This document shows, one piece after another, positions 1 to 11,230 of a stretch of 64,000 nucleotides of DNA. Under the pieces are notes generated by a model. The model worked only from the letters and a program-made list of their open reading frames with translations, made no database searches and was not told the origin of the DNA. The stretch is from Panax quinquefolius (lineage: Eukaryota; Streptophyta; Magnoliopsida; Apiales; Araliaceae). Position numbers and translations under genes: made by a program. Position 1 is the stretch's first letter. Every line of letters begins with the position of its first letter. The stretch spans positions 34,651,280 through 34,715,279 of the forward strand of contig CM035173.1 of NCBI GenBank assembly GCA_020205615.1, given 5' to 3'.

Positions 1-302
1 AATTTTCGTTTTTTTTGTAATTTAGACTTGTCCCAATGCATACGCAGCACCATGCATGATGCAATGATTCATATTCTACCCCTAGGAATCTATTGGCTTT
101 AGGTTGGTGTCAATTAAAATATGTCGGAATCTATTGGCTTTAAGTTGTGTAAATTTGTTTTGGCATATATCCTTGTTCAATTCCCGAATAATCATATATA
201 TGATGCACACTCATGTTATATATGTACATATATGGCAGTGAGCTGAATTATAAAACTCTAACAAGGGAATACAATAATTCATGTCAACATAGGTACCGTG
301 GT
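1..302. other. Non-coding 5' part of the CACTA element
   Basis: AT-rich sequence ahead of the transposase reading frame. I see no CACTA terminus, subterminal repeat array or ORF in it. It is probably transposon leader or intron. Confidence 0.5.
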
Positions 303-3300
303 ATGATGGACCTCTATTCAGATCGTAGTTGGATGAGACGACGAAAGTCAAGTGCCCAGATAGGTGCTACAGCAGAATTTAGAAATGGTTGCCAAGTATT
401 TCTAGATTATGTGTATAGTCACTCAGAATGTGTTAATGGTCAGAACAAGATAAGATGTCCTTGTTTGAAGTGTAAAAATATAAATTATATGGACAAAGAT
501 ATAGTAAACTATCATTTACTTGTTTCTGGGTTCATGAACAATTACGAAGAATGTTGGTGGGCACATGGGGGGAGAAGAAGAGATAATGGCAACGCGACAA
601 GTACACAATCCAGCAAAGAATACCCATCGTATGAATGACATGGTTCATGATATTGCAGGGCCGAATTTTGATTGGGAACAAGGCAGAGAACAACCTATGA
701 ATTCTGATGCCAAAGCATTCTTTAAGTTTTTAGATGAGGGTAGCGAACCGTTGTGGCATGGTTGCATGAAGCACACTACATTGTCTACAGTGGTGACATT
801 ACTTAACATCAAGGCTGATCACAACATGAGCCATGAGTGTTTTGAGTCACTCTTGAGGGCCATTAAGAGTATGTTACATGTCGGTGAAAAATTGCCCGAT
901 AACTACTACTATTGTAAAAAAATGGTGAAGAAGTTGGGTCTTGGATATCAAAAAATTGATGCATGTCCAAACGATTGCATGTTGTTTTATAAGGAAAATG
1001 AACAGAAGACAAAGTGCACGTTTTGTAGTCATGATCGATTTAGGCCTAATGAAGAGGGTGTGCCTAAAAAAAAGACGAATATACCTTTTAAGATTTTAAG
1101 GTATTTTCCAATTACATCTCGTCTCAAAAGATTGTACATGTCTTCAAGAACAGCTGAACATATGACTTGGCATGCGAAATCTCCAACCAACGATGGAGAA
1201 CTGAACCATCCCGCAGATGGGCAGGCTTGGAAAGATTTTAACTTAGCACATCCGGGGTTTTCATTGGAACCTAGGAATGTGAGGCTTGGATTGTCCACTG
1301 ATGGTTTCAACCCGTTCGGCCACTCAGTTGTTCCGTACTCCTGCTGGCCTGTGATTGTTACTCCGTATAACTTGCCTCCTTGGATGTGTATGAAATAGCC
1401 GTACTTGTTTCTTTTACTTTTGATTCCTGGTCCCAAGAGTCCTGGAAAGAACCTAGATGTTTACTTGAGACCTCTTATAGACGAGTTGAAGGTATTGTGG
1501 GAGGATGGAGTACAAACTTGGGATGTTTCCACGAAAATAAATTTTAACCTTAGGGCAGCGGTTATGTGGACCATAAGTGACTTTCCTGCTTATGGTATGT
1601 TATCTGGATAGAGTACACACGGGAAGTTGGCTTGTCCATATTGTATGGGTTATACAAAGTCTTTCAATCTATCAAATGGTCGAAAGCCATGCTGGTTTGA
1701 TTGTCATCGTCGTTTCTTGCCGGTAGATCACCCGTTTTGAAGAAACAGAGAACACTTCAGGAAAGGGAAAGTAGATCATGATACGCCAAAGACCGCTGAT
1801 CGCGGGGGACAGAGATGCGTGACCGTGTGATGAGATTGTCGGTTATCCCATTCGGTAAGATTGCCTCTAACATCATCGATGGGTTTGGCGTGTCTCATAA
1901 TTGGGTTCGAAGAAGCATCTTTTGGGAACTGCCTTATTGGTCTACAAATTTGATTCGTCATAATCTAGACATGATGCATATTGAGAAGAATGTGTTCGAC
2001 AATGTGTTTAACACCGTGATGGGTGTTGCGGGCAAGACGAAAGATAATGATAAGGCACATTTGGACATGAAAGATATTTATAAACGTCCTGGATTAGAAC
2101 TTTATGAAACTACTAATGGTAAGATGGTCAAACCGCATGCAAGGTACACATTGTCCAAAAAAAGGAGTGAAGATGTGTGCACATGGATAAAGTCTCCGAA
2201 ACTACCGGATGGATATGCATCAAACATTGCAAGGTGTGATATGTGGAAATTGCAAAGGATGAAAAGTCATGACCATCATGTGTTCATGGAGAGACTCATG
2301 CCTATATAGCATTTCGGGACTTGCTTGATAAACCAATATGGGATGTTTTTGGTCGATCTTAGTCATTTCTTCAAAGACATATGTTCAAAAACGTTAAATG
2401 AAAAGGACATGTCTATACTTACTTGAAGAACATCATTGAGATCACGTGTAAGCTTGAAAAATATTCCCTCTTGGTTTTTTCGACTCTATGGAGCATTTGC
2501 AAATCCATCTACCCTATGAAGCTCGTGTTGGTGGCCCAGTTCAATATAGATAGATGTACCCTTTCGAGAGGGTCATGGGAAACCTTAAGAGGAAGGTGAA
2601 GAATAGAGCTTATGTCGAGGGGTCGATATGTGAGGCATACAGTTTCGATGAGATATCTACGTTTGTCTCAGACTATTTTCCCGACGAAGTCTTGACAAAG
2701 GTCAATCGAGTCCCGAGACATGATGATGGGGGAAATGTTGAACTAAATGGTCGGCTTTCTGTATTTGGTTTATCGGGTCGCACGTATGGAAAAGGAAAGC
2801 GCATATTCCTTTCTGAGAAAGATTTACATGCTGTGCATACTTGCATTCTTCTCAATTGCGAGGAGATTGATGAATTTGTGAGATATACATCTAAAATTCA
2901 TATGTATTAGACCTATATCTTAACCTGCAGTCTCATATTAATATATGTTAATGTTTATAAAATTGTATAGAACATATGATGACGAGTTAAAAGTAAATCA
3001 GCCCGACATCACTGATAAAGATATTCAAGTTAGTCGTGATAAAAAATTTGCACTTTGGCTAAAGGACAAAGTAAGTTAAGTTAATTAAGAATGACATATA
3101 TCTTATTAATTTATGAATATATTTAATTCAATAGAATTTTTTGTAGGCTTTAATGAGGGAACGATTCCTCCAAATATACAAGTCCTAGCTATGGGTCCGC
3201 ATAGGACCAAGTCATTCGCAATGGTTACAAAATAAATGGATGTGAATTTCATATACAAAGACATATGCTCTGCAGAAAAGAACAACTAATACTGGAGTGT

Positions 3301-3891
3301 GTGTTCAAGGAGATTGTTACAATGAGCTTGGTCGTGCCTTTTATGGGGAGTTAGAGGAAATTGTAGAGTTGTCGTACAAGGGCACGTACGAGGTCATATT
3401 AACTTGTTCAAGTGTCATTGGTTTGATTCAAAAAAAAGGGATACGTGTTGACAGACATGGAATCGTCGATATTGACCTCCACAGGTCGGCGTACTCCAAC
3501 GAATCATTTGTTTTACCAACACAAATAGTATAAGTATACTACACTCCTAGTCCTGTTAGGAAAAGGGATAGATCGCCTACAGATTGGCAAGTTGTAATTC
3601 ATACTCCCGCCAGCAATGTGATGTGTCCAAGTAATAGACGGGGATTTCTACCAAGAAGAGATGCTTCATAGACCTCCTGTAATAAATATAGAGGACAACA
3701 ATGATGTAATTCAGTTAGAGGGTGGAGATGAACCTGATGAATTGGATCCCGAGACAGTTATTGTGCCAGATGACAGTGATACTAAGGAAGAGTTATTGAC
3801 TGACACTGACACAGAATCTGAAGAAGAAGATGGTTATGAATCTCCGATACTTGTACAAAATGATTCTGACTCAGACAATGATTTTCATTAA
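303..3891 (+). pseudogene. TNP2-type CACTA transposase, degenerate
   Basis: TNP2 transposases bind the transposon ends and catalyse excision and insertion in the nucleus. The start is taken at MMDLYSDRSWM, where the N-terminal transposase-associated zinc-binding domain begins (RCPCLKCKN, then HLLVSGF, about 303-560). The tnp2 core follows: DAKAFFKFLDEG and CPNDCMLFYKE (565-1398), AYGMLSG (1405-1611), and HNLDMMHIEKNVFDN with KAHLDMKDI (1815-2309). A DUF4218-like block (FFDSMEHL, MYPFERVMGNLKRKVKN, SICEAYSFDEISTF) spans about 2480-2910. A DUF4216-like block (FYGELEEIVEL, IRVDRHGIVDIDL) lies at 3297-3533. An acidic tail ends at 3891. Stops or frameshifts occur near 1396, 1609, 1738, 2307 and 2551 (TAG where the family has Trp before MYPFER), so no full protein is made. 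A likely intron remains at 3071-3146. Confidence 0.9.
3071..3146 (+). other. Probable retained intron of the CACTA transposase gene
   Basis: A GTAAGT donor at 3071 follows coding sequence reading FALWLKDK. After an AT-rich stretch a T-rich tract ends in TTTGTAG at 3146, after which the reading resumes as ALMRER. The size of 76 bp is normal for a plant intron, and the position between the two C-terminal domains is plausible. Confidence 0.6.
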
Positions 3892-4257
3892 AATGTATGT
3901 TTAGTTTTAATTGTATTACAATGAATTACATATAGGAGTGTTCTCTATAGTACCTTTCATTTATAGTTGTCGTATTTAATTATTTTCTATATGATTTTCA
4001 TGTACCTTTCTCTATAGTACCTTTCTCTATACAATTTTTATGTACCTTTCATTTATAGTTGTCATAGTTAATTAATTTCCAGTCATGTTCATGTACATTT
4101 CATTAATTGTCATTATTGTCCTTTGCTATAAAATGTATGTTTAGTTTTAATTGTATTACATATAATTACATATCCTGATGTTCTCTATATCATTGACATG
4201 TTTATGTACCTTTCATTTATAACTCATACTAACCTCCTAAATTTTTTATTTATAGAT
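3892..4257. repeat. Direct repeats between the two CACTA ORFs
   Basis: The stretch starting AAAATGTATGTTTAGTTTTA just after the transposase stop recurs about 240 bp later, near 4131. A second motif, TACCTTTCATTTATAGTTGT, recurs near 3952 and 4043, with shorter echoes (TACCTTTCTCTATA). The region is an imperfect tandem duplication in an AT-rich spacer. Confidence 0.75.
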
Positions 4258-5740
4258 GTCTTTTGAACTCAGGCATGAAAGCGCGGGTTGGGTCGGGGCC
4301 CTAATCATGTGCCAAAGGCCCCAGATAATCCGGATGATCGCATTTTTATATAAATCCGTCCTCCTCCAGAAAGCACGTAAGTTAAACATCGTGTATATAT
4401 ATATATATAAGGGTTTAATATTTCCATTGTTATAAATATAGTAGTGATTTAAATGTAAGGGTTTTAATGTAAATTATTGTATATTGTAGTGATTTTCAAG
4501 ATAGTAAAATTGTGAAGTGCATTTCACAATTATCTTTATGTAGCCGGCTTCACGCCTGATGATTACATGGGCGAGTACACACCCTCTCGCCCATAAGGAC
4601 TGATTTAATGAATTTTAGGTATATTTTTTTATCACCGATAGATAATACATAGTTAATCAAATAATATTGTTTAGTAATATAACAGCTTTTAATATTATTA
4701 TTGTTGTTTTATTTACGAAATGGTATAGATGGGACGATTTATTACGCATCGCTTATTCGAGACACTATTTCGCGTAATGCGCCATAGAACTAAAGATAAT
4801 TTGAACAAGGAACGACAAAAAGCCCTCGCACAATGCCGAGATTGACCATCCAGACGGTGAGAAGTATATGCACGAAAGCATAGCCCACAGTGGTGCGCAT
4901 AACCCATATAGGTGCGAGATGTGTGACCAATGGAGAGGCGAGAGTTGGGTCAAGAGGCAAGAAGATCGCCTCGAAACAGAGATCCTCAGTGTATCGACGG
5001 CGAGAAGGAAAAAACGCGTGTCGAGGCGGCAAGATATCATACCGCATCACATTGTCGCGCTGTAATACGTATGTTATGTTTCTGATCATCTTTTGTAGCT
5101 AAAATATTATATGTTTACATAATAATATGAGAAAATGAATCGTAGGAGTCTCGCCTCAAGGTCAACCTATCAATTAGTTGGATGTGTATGTGGCCACCGC
5201 GATGATAGTACACTGAGGTCGCTTGAGATAACGATAATAAGTTCACTTTATCCTAATATGTTGTTTATAAATTGTGACGACCTTTTTAGTATTTTTTTTA
5301 TTTATTTTAACTATTTAATTGTTCATCTTCCGGCAGGACACTTATAAGGGCTTAATGAACGAAGCGCTTATCCCGAAGGCACCTGCGTCGTCGATTGATC
5401 AAGAATTATGGGAGAGGCGTCCATTGTCAGAAGAAAAATTATGTCAAAGGCCAAGGACAAAGGACTACGCCCACCATCAATTGCATTGAGCGACTCGCCA
5501 TCCATCTACACATATCATCAAAGTTATCCAAACCTATCATACTCCTGTTGATTGTGTGAGAGCGATCTGTCAAGATCATGATCTTATTAAATATCTTTGG
5601 GCGGGCATCTGCAGATCTACGAGTCTCGATGAGTTGGCGGAGGCGATGGTGGCGGCGGCAGCGAGAGTAGGAAGAGGAGAGGAGCAAGAACCTGGCAAAC
5701 AAAATACGCGAGCAAGTATATATATATCGTTTATTATTTA
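4258..5740 (+). pseudogene. Possible second CACTA ORF (TNPA / Transposase_24-like), degenerate
   Basis: CACTA elements often carry a second gene for a DNA-binding protein that recognises subterminal repeats. Several short frames in the expected place and orientation resemble the plant Ptta/En/Spm (Transposase_24) family: HRTKDNLNKERQKA near 4780, a basic ASKQRSSVYR segment near 4945-5000, and LDVYVAT near 5178 followed by HRDDST in a shifted frame. An Ala-rich, charged end (LDELAEAMVAAAARV) lies at 5615-5680. Introns or frameshifts separate these pieces and no continuous ORF exists. The call rests mainly on position and weak motif similarity. An unrelated degraded coding region is possible. 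Confidence 0.4.
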
Positions 5741-5965
5741 GCTACATTATCTTATATGTTTATAGTCTCCGAGTCACTGTCTTACTTATATGTTTCACTA
5801 TATTGTCTATTGTTTAGCTTTCCCTAAGTCGTAGCAGTATCAACACATGTAACATATATGTTTTATTACTTTGTTAATTATAGGATCCTAATTTGGATGA
5901 TCCATGAAGAGCGCCTAGACTTGTTTTTATAGATTTGTAAAGCCTTGTACTCTTTTAGATTCATT

Positions 5966-6090
5966 CTTTGGACAATTGTATTGGTTTATATGGATGTTTA
6001 CGATATCAATTGTATTGTGTTGGATGAATGTTTACAATTGTATTGTATTGGATGAATGTTTACAATTGTATTATATTGGATGAATGTTTA
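5966..6090. repeat. Tandem repeat, 28-bp period, about 3-4 copies
   Basis: The motif TGGATGAATGTTTACAATTG recurs at 6021, 6049 and 6077 with TATTG-rich spacers, giving a 28-bp period. A diverged copy precedes it near 5966. It lies between the second CACTA ORF and the subterminal region. Confidence 0.85.
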
Positions 6091-6244
6091 TTCCCGCAGA
6101 TGATCAATGTTTATTATATAGTAGTTATATCATGGATGGATGTTAATATGGATGCTTGTATATATTGCTGTGTTGGGATTGAAAGCAGGTACAAAGCCGA
6201 TTATTTTTGGGAAATCAATAAAATAGGCAAAAAATTTTTTAAAA

Positions 6245-6557
6245 AAAACCATCAATGATCGCTGCGATTCTTGCTTTTAACATCAGATCGTGATCGCGTC
6301 ACCTTCTTGGAATCTAGCGACCGCTGCGATCGCTATTACCGGTCGCTGCCACGTGTGCCATGTCACGCCTGACAAATGACTCAGCATACGTCAGAATAGC
6401 GATGGTATCGGTCGCTGATTGCGGTCACTAATTATTAAATTCATTATTGTTGGTCGCCGATGTCCTTCCAAATGACCGGATTATCTCGACTAGTATCGTG
6501 AATCGCATTCGGTTGTTGATACCCATCTCATGATCAGTATGCGATCATTGATAAGCC
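6245..6557. repeat. CACTA subterminal repeat region
   Basis: Short GC-rich motifs of the type TCGCTG / GCGATCG / GGTCGC occur in both orientations at least ten times in about 300 bp just inside the transposon end, in otherwise AT-rich DNA. In this superfamily such motifs are the binding sites for the accessory transposon protein. The identification rests on density and position. Confidence 0.75.
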
Positions 6558-6571
6558 TTTTTGTTGTAGTG
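6558..6571. repeat. CACTA right terminal inverted repeat
   Basis: TTTTTGTTGTAGTG ends the element. Read on the other strand it starts CACTACAACAAAA, the canonical terminus. The matching left copy is outside the window. Confidence 0.88.
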
Positions 6572-6828
6572 AGATAATTCTGTCATTTTCTAAACACGAA
6601 CATACTTCCGTTGTGGGGTCCACCAATGATTGTGCCATCGTACGGATATTCCCCGACAAAAAGAATATTCCCCGACCAAACGAATATAATATAACAACTT
6701 GCATACTTTGCAAAATTTTCACATATCACCCTTAACTTTAAACTTTTACCAATTTAACTATTTACCAAATAGAATAATTATAAGAAAATTGAATACTTTC
6801 ATTTCATAAAATTTGGGGTGTCACAATA
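6572..6828 (-). mobile_element. Fragment of a Tekay-type LTR, minus orientation
   Basis: Sequence such as TGTGGGGTCCACCAATGATT and AACTTGCATACTTTGCAAAA, ending in GGGGTGTCACA at 6828, parallels the right end of the minus-strand Tekay LTRs at 17520-17742 and 29060-29277. It therefore represents the 5' end of an LTR read on the minus strand. Its left side is cut by the CACTA terminus. Confidence 0.75.
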
Positions 6829-7054
6829 GTTGTTTTAGTAGTCCTCACTATTTTGTAAAATAGTGTATTAATAATTGTAATGAGGACTTTATTTGTGTGT
6901 GGATATTGTCTAGAAGATAATATTTGTATTTAAATTCACAGCATATGTGTTGTATTATTTTGCACGATAATTGTATTAATAAAGTTATAGTTGTTTCTGT
7001 ACCATGTTTTTGGTGACTCGGAATGGGTGATGTATACCTATTTTGGGGTCGTCA
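6829..7054 (+). mobile_element. Fragment of a Tekay-type LTR (3' end), plus orientation
   Basis: From TTTTAGTAGTCCTCACTATT to the terminal GGGGTCGTCACA this matches the last ~220 bp of the plus-strand Tekay LTR ending at 61348. It is joined head to head with the preceding minus-oriented fragment and abuts copia sequence at 7055 with no PBS between them, so the outer LTR end faces the copia element. Confidence 0.75.
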
Positions 7055-8049
7055 CACAAAACATGCAATGAGGTTGATTTAAGATATCGCAACACCCTTT
7101 TAACAGCAGCCCAATGAGCCTCAAGTGGTTCATGCATAAATTGGCATAACTTATTAACCACAAAGGAAAGTTCAGGTCGTGTAAGGAGTATGTATTGTAG
7201 CGCCCCAACAAGCTGTCGATCGATACATAGTTGTATCAAGGAACAAAGGACCACTGAATTTTGTCAAGGAGGTCGAACGAGATAGCGGCGTTGTAACTGG
7301 ATTAGCATTTTGCATATCATCCTTAACCAAAAGATCATTAATATATTGCTTTTGAGAAATAAATAATCCAGTATAATTGCGTTGAACTTCTAAGCCAAGA
7401 AAAAAATTAAAGGGACCCAAATCCTTTAATACAAATTCCTGACTTAGGGATGAAATTAAGTTGTTAATAGCCGATGCATTCGAACCAGTGATAATTATAT
7501 CATCAACATACACTAAAACATATAAGTGAAAATAATGTTGATTAAAAATAAAGAGGGAATTGTCTGATTTAGAAGAATGGTAACCTTACTTGGTAAGAAA
7601 ATTTGATAAACGGGAATACCATGCACAAGATGCTTGCTTGAGGCCATAAAGAGACTTTTTGAGCAGGCAAACATGATTTGGTTTGGTGGGATCCCAGAAA
7701 CCCAGAGGTTGAACCATATGGAATGTTTCATGTAATTTTCCATGAAGAAACACATTAATTATTTACGTCTAGTTGACGTATAGACCAAAAGTGTGATATA
7801 ACAAGTGAGAGAATAAGTCAAATGAATGGTAAACAGTTTTACCACTGGGCTGAACGTCTCATCATAATCAATACCACGTTCTTGATGAAATCCTTTGGCA
7901 ACAAAACACGCCTTATATCGCTCAATATCGCCATTAAATTTCCTTTTCAGATTGAACACCCATTTATAGCCAACGATATTCATGCATTGATGAAACAAAA
8001 CGAGTATCCAAGTTTCATTTGTCATGAGTGGAACAATTTCTTGGGACAT
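7055..8049 (-). pseudogene. Copia reverse transcriptase and RNase H, broken
   Basis: The minus-strand frame at 8049-7759 gives the start of the copia RT (YKWVFNLKRKFNGDIERYK, then VAKGFHQERGIDYDETFSPV). The frame at 7755-7513 carries the middle, and 7513-7172 gives the catalytic MYVDDIIITG box and LKDLGPFNFFLGLEV. RNase H follows from 7254 ([33 protein letters not shown]) and stops abruptly at 7055. RT copies the RNA genome and RNase H removes the template strand. At least three frameshifts separate the frames. The part of RNase H that carries the later catalytic residues is missing. Confidence 0.88.
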
Positions 8050-8130
8050 GGTTGCACGTAATTCTGGTGATTGATTCGCTCTAGTAAATGATGTTGGTTC
8101 AACTATTTTAGAGGAAGAAGAGAAAGATGA

Positions 8131-8520
8131 TTATAAATCTTGAATAAAAGTTGTGAGGACCGGGGGAGGACCCATTCTTAGAGTATGAGGCCGAGTAGGA
8201 GGTGGAGGTGTGTGATCAAGATCAACAATAAGGTCAATGCCACTAGCATGAGATAGCGGTGTGAAAGGTTCATTGAGAGTGGTGGTCGGAGAAATTGTTA
8301 GAGAAGAAAACATTCGTAAAGGTGAGGGTGTTGTAAGAGAAGAAGGTGAAACAAGTGTTTTTGTTAAGGTGGGATAATAGGAGTGATCAGTAGGAGTTTT
8401 TGTATTATAAAAATCAACAGGATAGGGTATAATAGGGATATTAGGAGCATTTTGTAGGGATGATATTGATGGTGAGGTTGGAGATTGGATGTAAGGTCTA
8501 GGAGTTGATGTTATAGTCAA
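8131..8520 (-). pseudogene. Ser/Thr/Pro-rich linker of the copia polyprotein
   Basis: An open minus-strand frame of about 130 codons is dominated by Pro, Ser and Thr (TSTPRPYIQSPTSPSISS). Copia polyproteins have a low-complexity linker of this kind between integrase and RT, and this frame lies exactly there. It has no catalytic role. Confidence 0.7.
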
Positions 8521-8559
8521 TAATGGAAAATGTAATCAAGGAGCAAAGTCTTTCTGGAC

Positions 8560-9760
8560 AACTGAAATATCCAAAGAAGTAGGCATATTAGTAGCACAAG
8601 GAAAATTATTTTCATTAAATTTTACATGCCTTGCAATATAGTACCGTTTTGTTTGTAAATCTAAACATCGATAACCAACATGAGCATTGTTATACCCTAA
8701 GAAAAGATAGGGAGATGAATGATTTGGACCTTTATTGTGACGATTATAAAGACGAAGATATGAAAAACATAAACAACCAAATGTTTTTAAATTTAAATAA
8801 TTAGGATTTTTTTAGAAAAGACATTGAAAAGGAGAAACATTATTAATAATAGGGGATGACATTCGATTAATCAAATAGACTTCCGTATTGAAAGTAAAAT
8901 GATAATATTTAGACGGTATAGAGGCATGCGCCATTAGGAATAAACAATTTCCACAATATGTCTATTTCTTCGCTCAACTAAGCCATTTTGTTCATGTGTG
9001 TGCTGACAAGATAGTCGATACAAAATTCCATATTTTTTAAAGAATGTATGAAGTTTTCTGTACTCACCCCCAAATCGGTTTGGATTTCTTTTATTTTTGA
9101 ATCAAATTGATTTTCAACAAGTACCTTAAATTTTTCAAAGACAAAATAAACCTCAGATTTTTAAGAGATCAGAAAATACCACGTGAATCTAGTACAAGCA
9201 TCCACGAATAAAATAAAATATTGATGACCCTCACTTGACCAGCACAGGTAATTCCCCATACATCACTAAAAAGCAATTGAAGTTTAGAATATTTTTTATT
9301 ATTCGATAATGGAAATGATAACTTAGAAGACTAGCCTAATTGACAGGCAGTACAAACATTGTTCAAGGTCTTAATTAAGCAAGGCAAGGAAATATTATTA
9401 ATAATAGTCTTGAGTACACGCTCATGTGGGTGACCTAAACGAGAATGTCAAGTGTCTATGGACGTTCTTTTTTCATGAAAAACTAAAGGAAAATTAACGG
9501 ATGAATTTGAAAACTAGTACAAGCCTTGATTACTCCAGCCTGAAAGTAGAGGGTCACATGTGGTGTGATCTTTAACAACAAAGTGGTTAGGATCGATGGA
9601 ATTCAAAATAAGCATCATTGTCAGTAGAAAACTTTTAAACAGAAAGGAGAGACTTATTAAGAGCAGTGACATGAATAATGTTTTTCAGTGTACATGGTCG
9701 AGATATAGTATTTAAGTTAAAGGAACCAACATGTTTAATAAGCAAACCCTTACCATTGCC
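8560..9760 (-). pseudogene. Copia integrase, heavily degenerate
   Basis: No long frame survives. Translating the minus strand near 9030-8940 gives the end of the integrase core (HTHEQNGLVERRNRHIVE), which contains the catalytic Glu. The frames around it follow the order expected between protease and RT. The enzyme would join retrotransposon cDNA to chromosomal DNA. Many frameshifts and stops are present. Confidence 0.7.
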
Positions 9761-9762
9761 AA

Positions 9763-10958
9763 CTAGTAATATTGATCACTACTAGAGTATTCATCAGCAT
9801 TATGGAGGGCTCCAAGTTCAGGCGTGGCATGATGTGTGGCACTCGTATCTGGAATCCAATACAAAGCCAAAAAAGGAGAAGAATAGGAAGATGAGCCAAG
9901 TGAGTGGGTAACCATATGAGCAGCAGTAGCAGGTTGCTGAACAAAATATTGATAGTAAGTGGTTGCAATGTGATTATGCCCCCCATAAATCTGACAAAAG
10001 TCACAATTATTCCTATTGTTTCCACGATAACCACCTTGTCCACGATAATTTTGAGCATTCCTAGAATGAAACCCATGTGGCTGATTATTGTAACGACCAT
10101 GATTATGTGAATTACCATAGCCATCAGTATTGTGGTTGAACCAATTGGAACCATTAAAGGTACGATTATTCCAAACATGATTAGAGGCCCTTTTATCACG
10201 TGTATTATGCTGCCTCTTAACCATGAGCACTAGGAGTAGCTAGGGTTGGATTCAATGTCGTTGAGATAAAGGTTTTAAATAGAAACACCATTAATTAATT
10301 CGTGACTTAAAAGAAGGCTAAGTAGATCGCCAAAAAGAATAGGCTCATCGCGAGTAACAAGATTGGAAACAATATTGAAAAATTCAGTTCTTAAATAGCA
10401 AAAAATATGAATATTCAAATCAGTATCGAAAATAGGCTTATCATCCGTCGCGAGAGTGTCGACAATAGATTTTGCCTTATGAGGAAAGGTGGTAACACTT
10501 TTATCTCCTTGTTTCAATTGATGGAGTTAAAAATTGAGGTGTAATATGCGGGTATTGGAAAGAGAGGCAAAAGTTCGATGAAGAATGTCCCAAATCTGAC
10601 AAGAAGTAGTTGCGTCAATAACTAACGACACAATCTCCTCAAGGAGAGAAGCAATCAATAAACTCATGACAACTTGGTCTTGGGTACTCCAAATAACAAA
10701 GGACGGGTTAAGTTGCAGTGTGGTGTTGTCAGCAAAAATAATGGTTTTAAGTGGAACAGGATGAGCACCAGAGATAAACTTATACAAGGAATTAATTTTG
10801 AGAAAAGGTAATATTTGAGCTTGCCAAAGAAGGTAGTTTGTAGGACCAAGTTTATGGGAGAGAAAGGAATGGGATATGGGTGGCCGAATAACAGGGAAAG
10901 CTACGTGTGAATTCGGGTTGAGGTTTATTGCATGAGATGAGGCAGGGGAAGAAGACAT
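9763..10958 (-). pseudogene. Copia gag and protease, broken
   Basis: Gag begins at 10958 (MSSSPASSHAINLNPNSH) and continues as GPTNYLLWQAQILPFLKINS and IWDILHRTFASLSNTRILHL to 10527. A second frame (10517-10275) reads MKQGDKSVTTFPHKAKSIVD. A third (10230-9763) has an Asn/Gly/His-rich RNA-binding stretch, a degraded zinc knuckle (CDFCQIYGGHNHIATTYY, last Cys lost) and a protease segment WIPDTSATHHAT. The protease normally has D-S/T-G-A, and here the Gly is Ser. Gag would form the cytoplasmic particle and protease would mature it. The frames are separated by stops. Confidence 0.85.
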
Positions 10959-10994
10959 TTTGATAGGAGATTCATAAGTCTATAGGTAATTAGC

Positions 10995-11008
10995 TAGCTT
11001 TGATACCA
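10995..11008 (-). other. Copia primer-binding site (initiator Met tRNA type)
   Basis: On the minus strand the sequence TGGTATCAAAGCTA starts at 11008, resembling the tRNA-iMet complement TGGTATCAGAGC used by most plant copia elements. It lies between the LTR and the gag start, as expected. Confidence 0.75.
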
Positions 11009-11230
11009 TAAACGTATGTACAAAAGCCTTGATTGAAATGAATCTCACATAATTAATGTGATGATCTTGAATGGTATTTATAGCTACTTTTACATAATTT
11101 GTTACATACATGATATACATGATAGGGATAAGTATGATCCTAAATTGAACATTAGTAATAACAATTTGATAAGTCTAGCTTATATGGATAAGAATCAAAG
11201 ACTCCAAAAATATAAATATATATGTGTTAA
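11009..11230 (-). repeat. 5' LTR of the minus-strand copia, approximate
   Basis: This AT-rich block lies directly upstream (minus sense) of the PBS and ends where an unrelated copia RT frame begins at 11226. No second LTR survives for comparison, so the edges are inferred from the PBS on one side and the start of the next element on the other. Confidence 0.5.

Larger units (their letters stand above)
1..6571 (+). mobile_element. CACTA (En/Spm) DNA transposon, right part; left end lies before the window
   Basis: The region carries a broken TNP2-type transposase, then a possible second transposon ORF, then short subterminal repeats, and ends in TTGTTGTAGTG, the complement of the CACTACAA terminus that defines this superfamily. 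No matching left CACTA end is seen before the transposase, so the element begins outside the window. Sequence right of 6571 matches Tekay LTR sequence, so the transposon appears to have jumped into an LTR. The 3-bp target duplication cannot be tested with one end missing. Coding capacity is lost through stops and frameshifts. Confidence 0.88.
7055..11230 (-). mobile_element. Ty1/copia retrotransposon on the minus strand, truncated at its 3' end
   Basis: Read on the minus strand, the order is 5' LTR (about 11230-11009), PBS, gag, zinc knuckle, protease, integrase, Ser/Pro-rich linker, reverse transcriptase and RNase H. Integrase before RT is the copia order. RNase H is cut at 7055, so its end, the PPT and the 3' LTR are missing. 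The gag (PTNYLLWQAQILPFL) recalls the Ale/Retrofit group, a tentative placement. The coding region is split by many stops. Confidence 0.87.
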
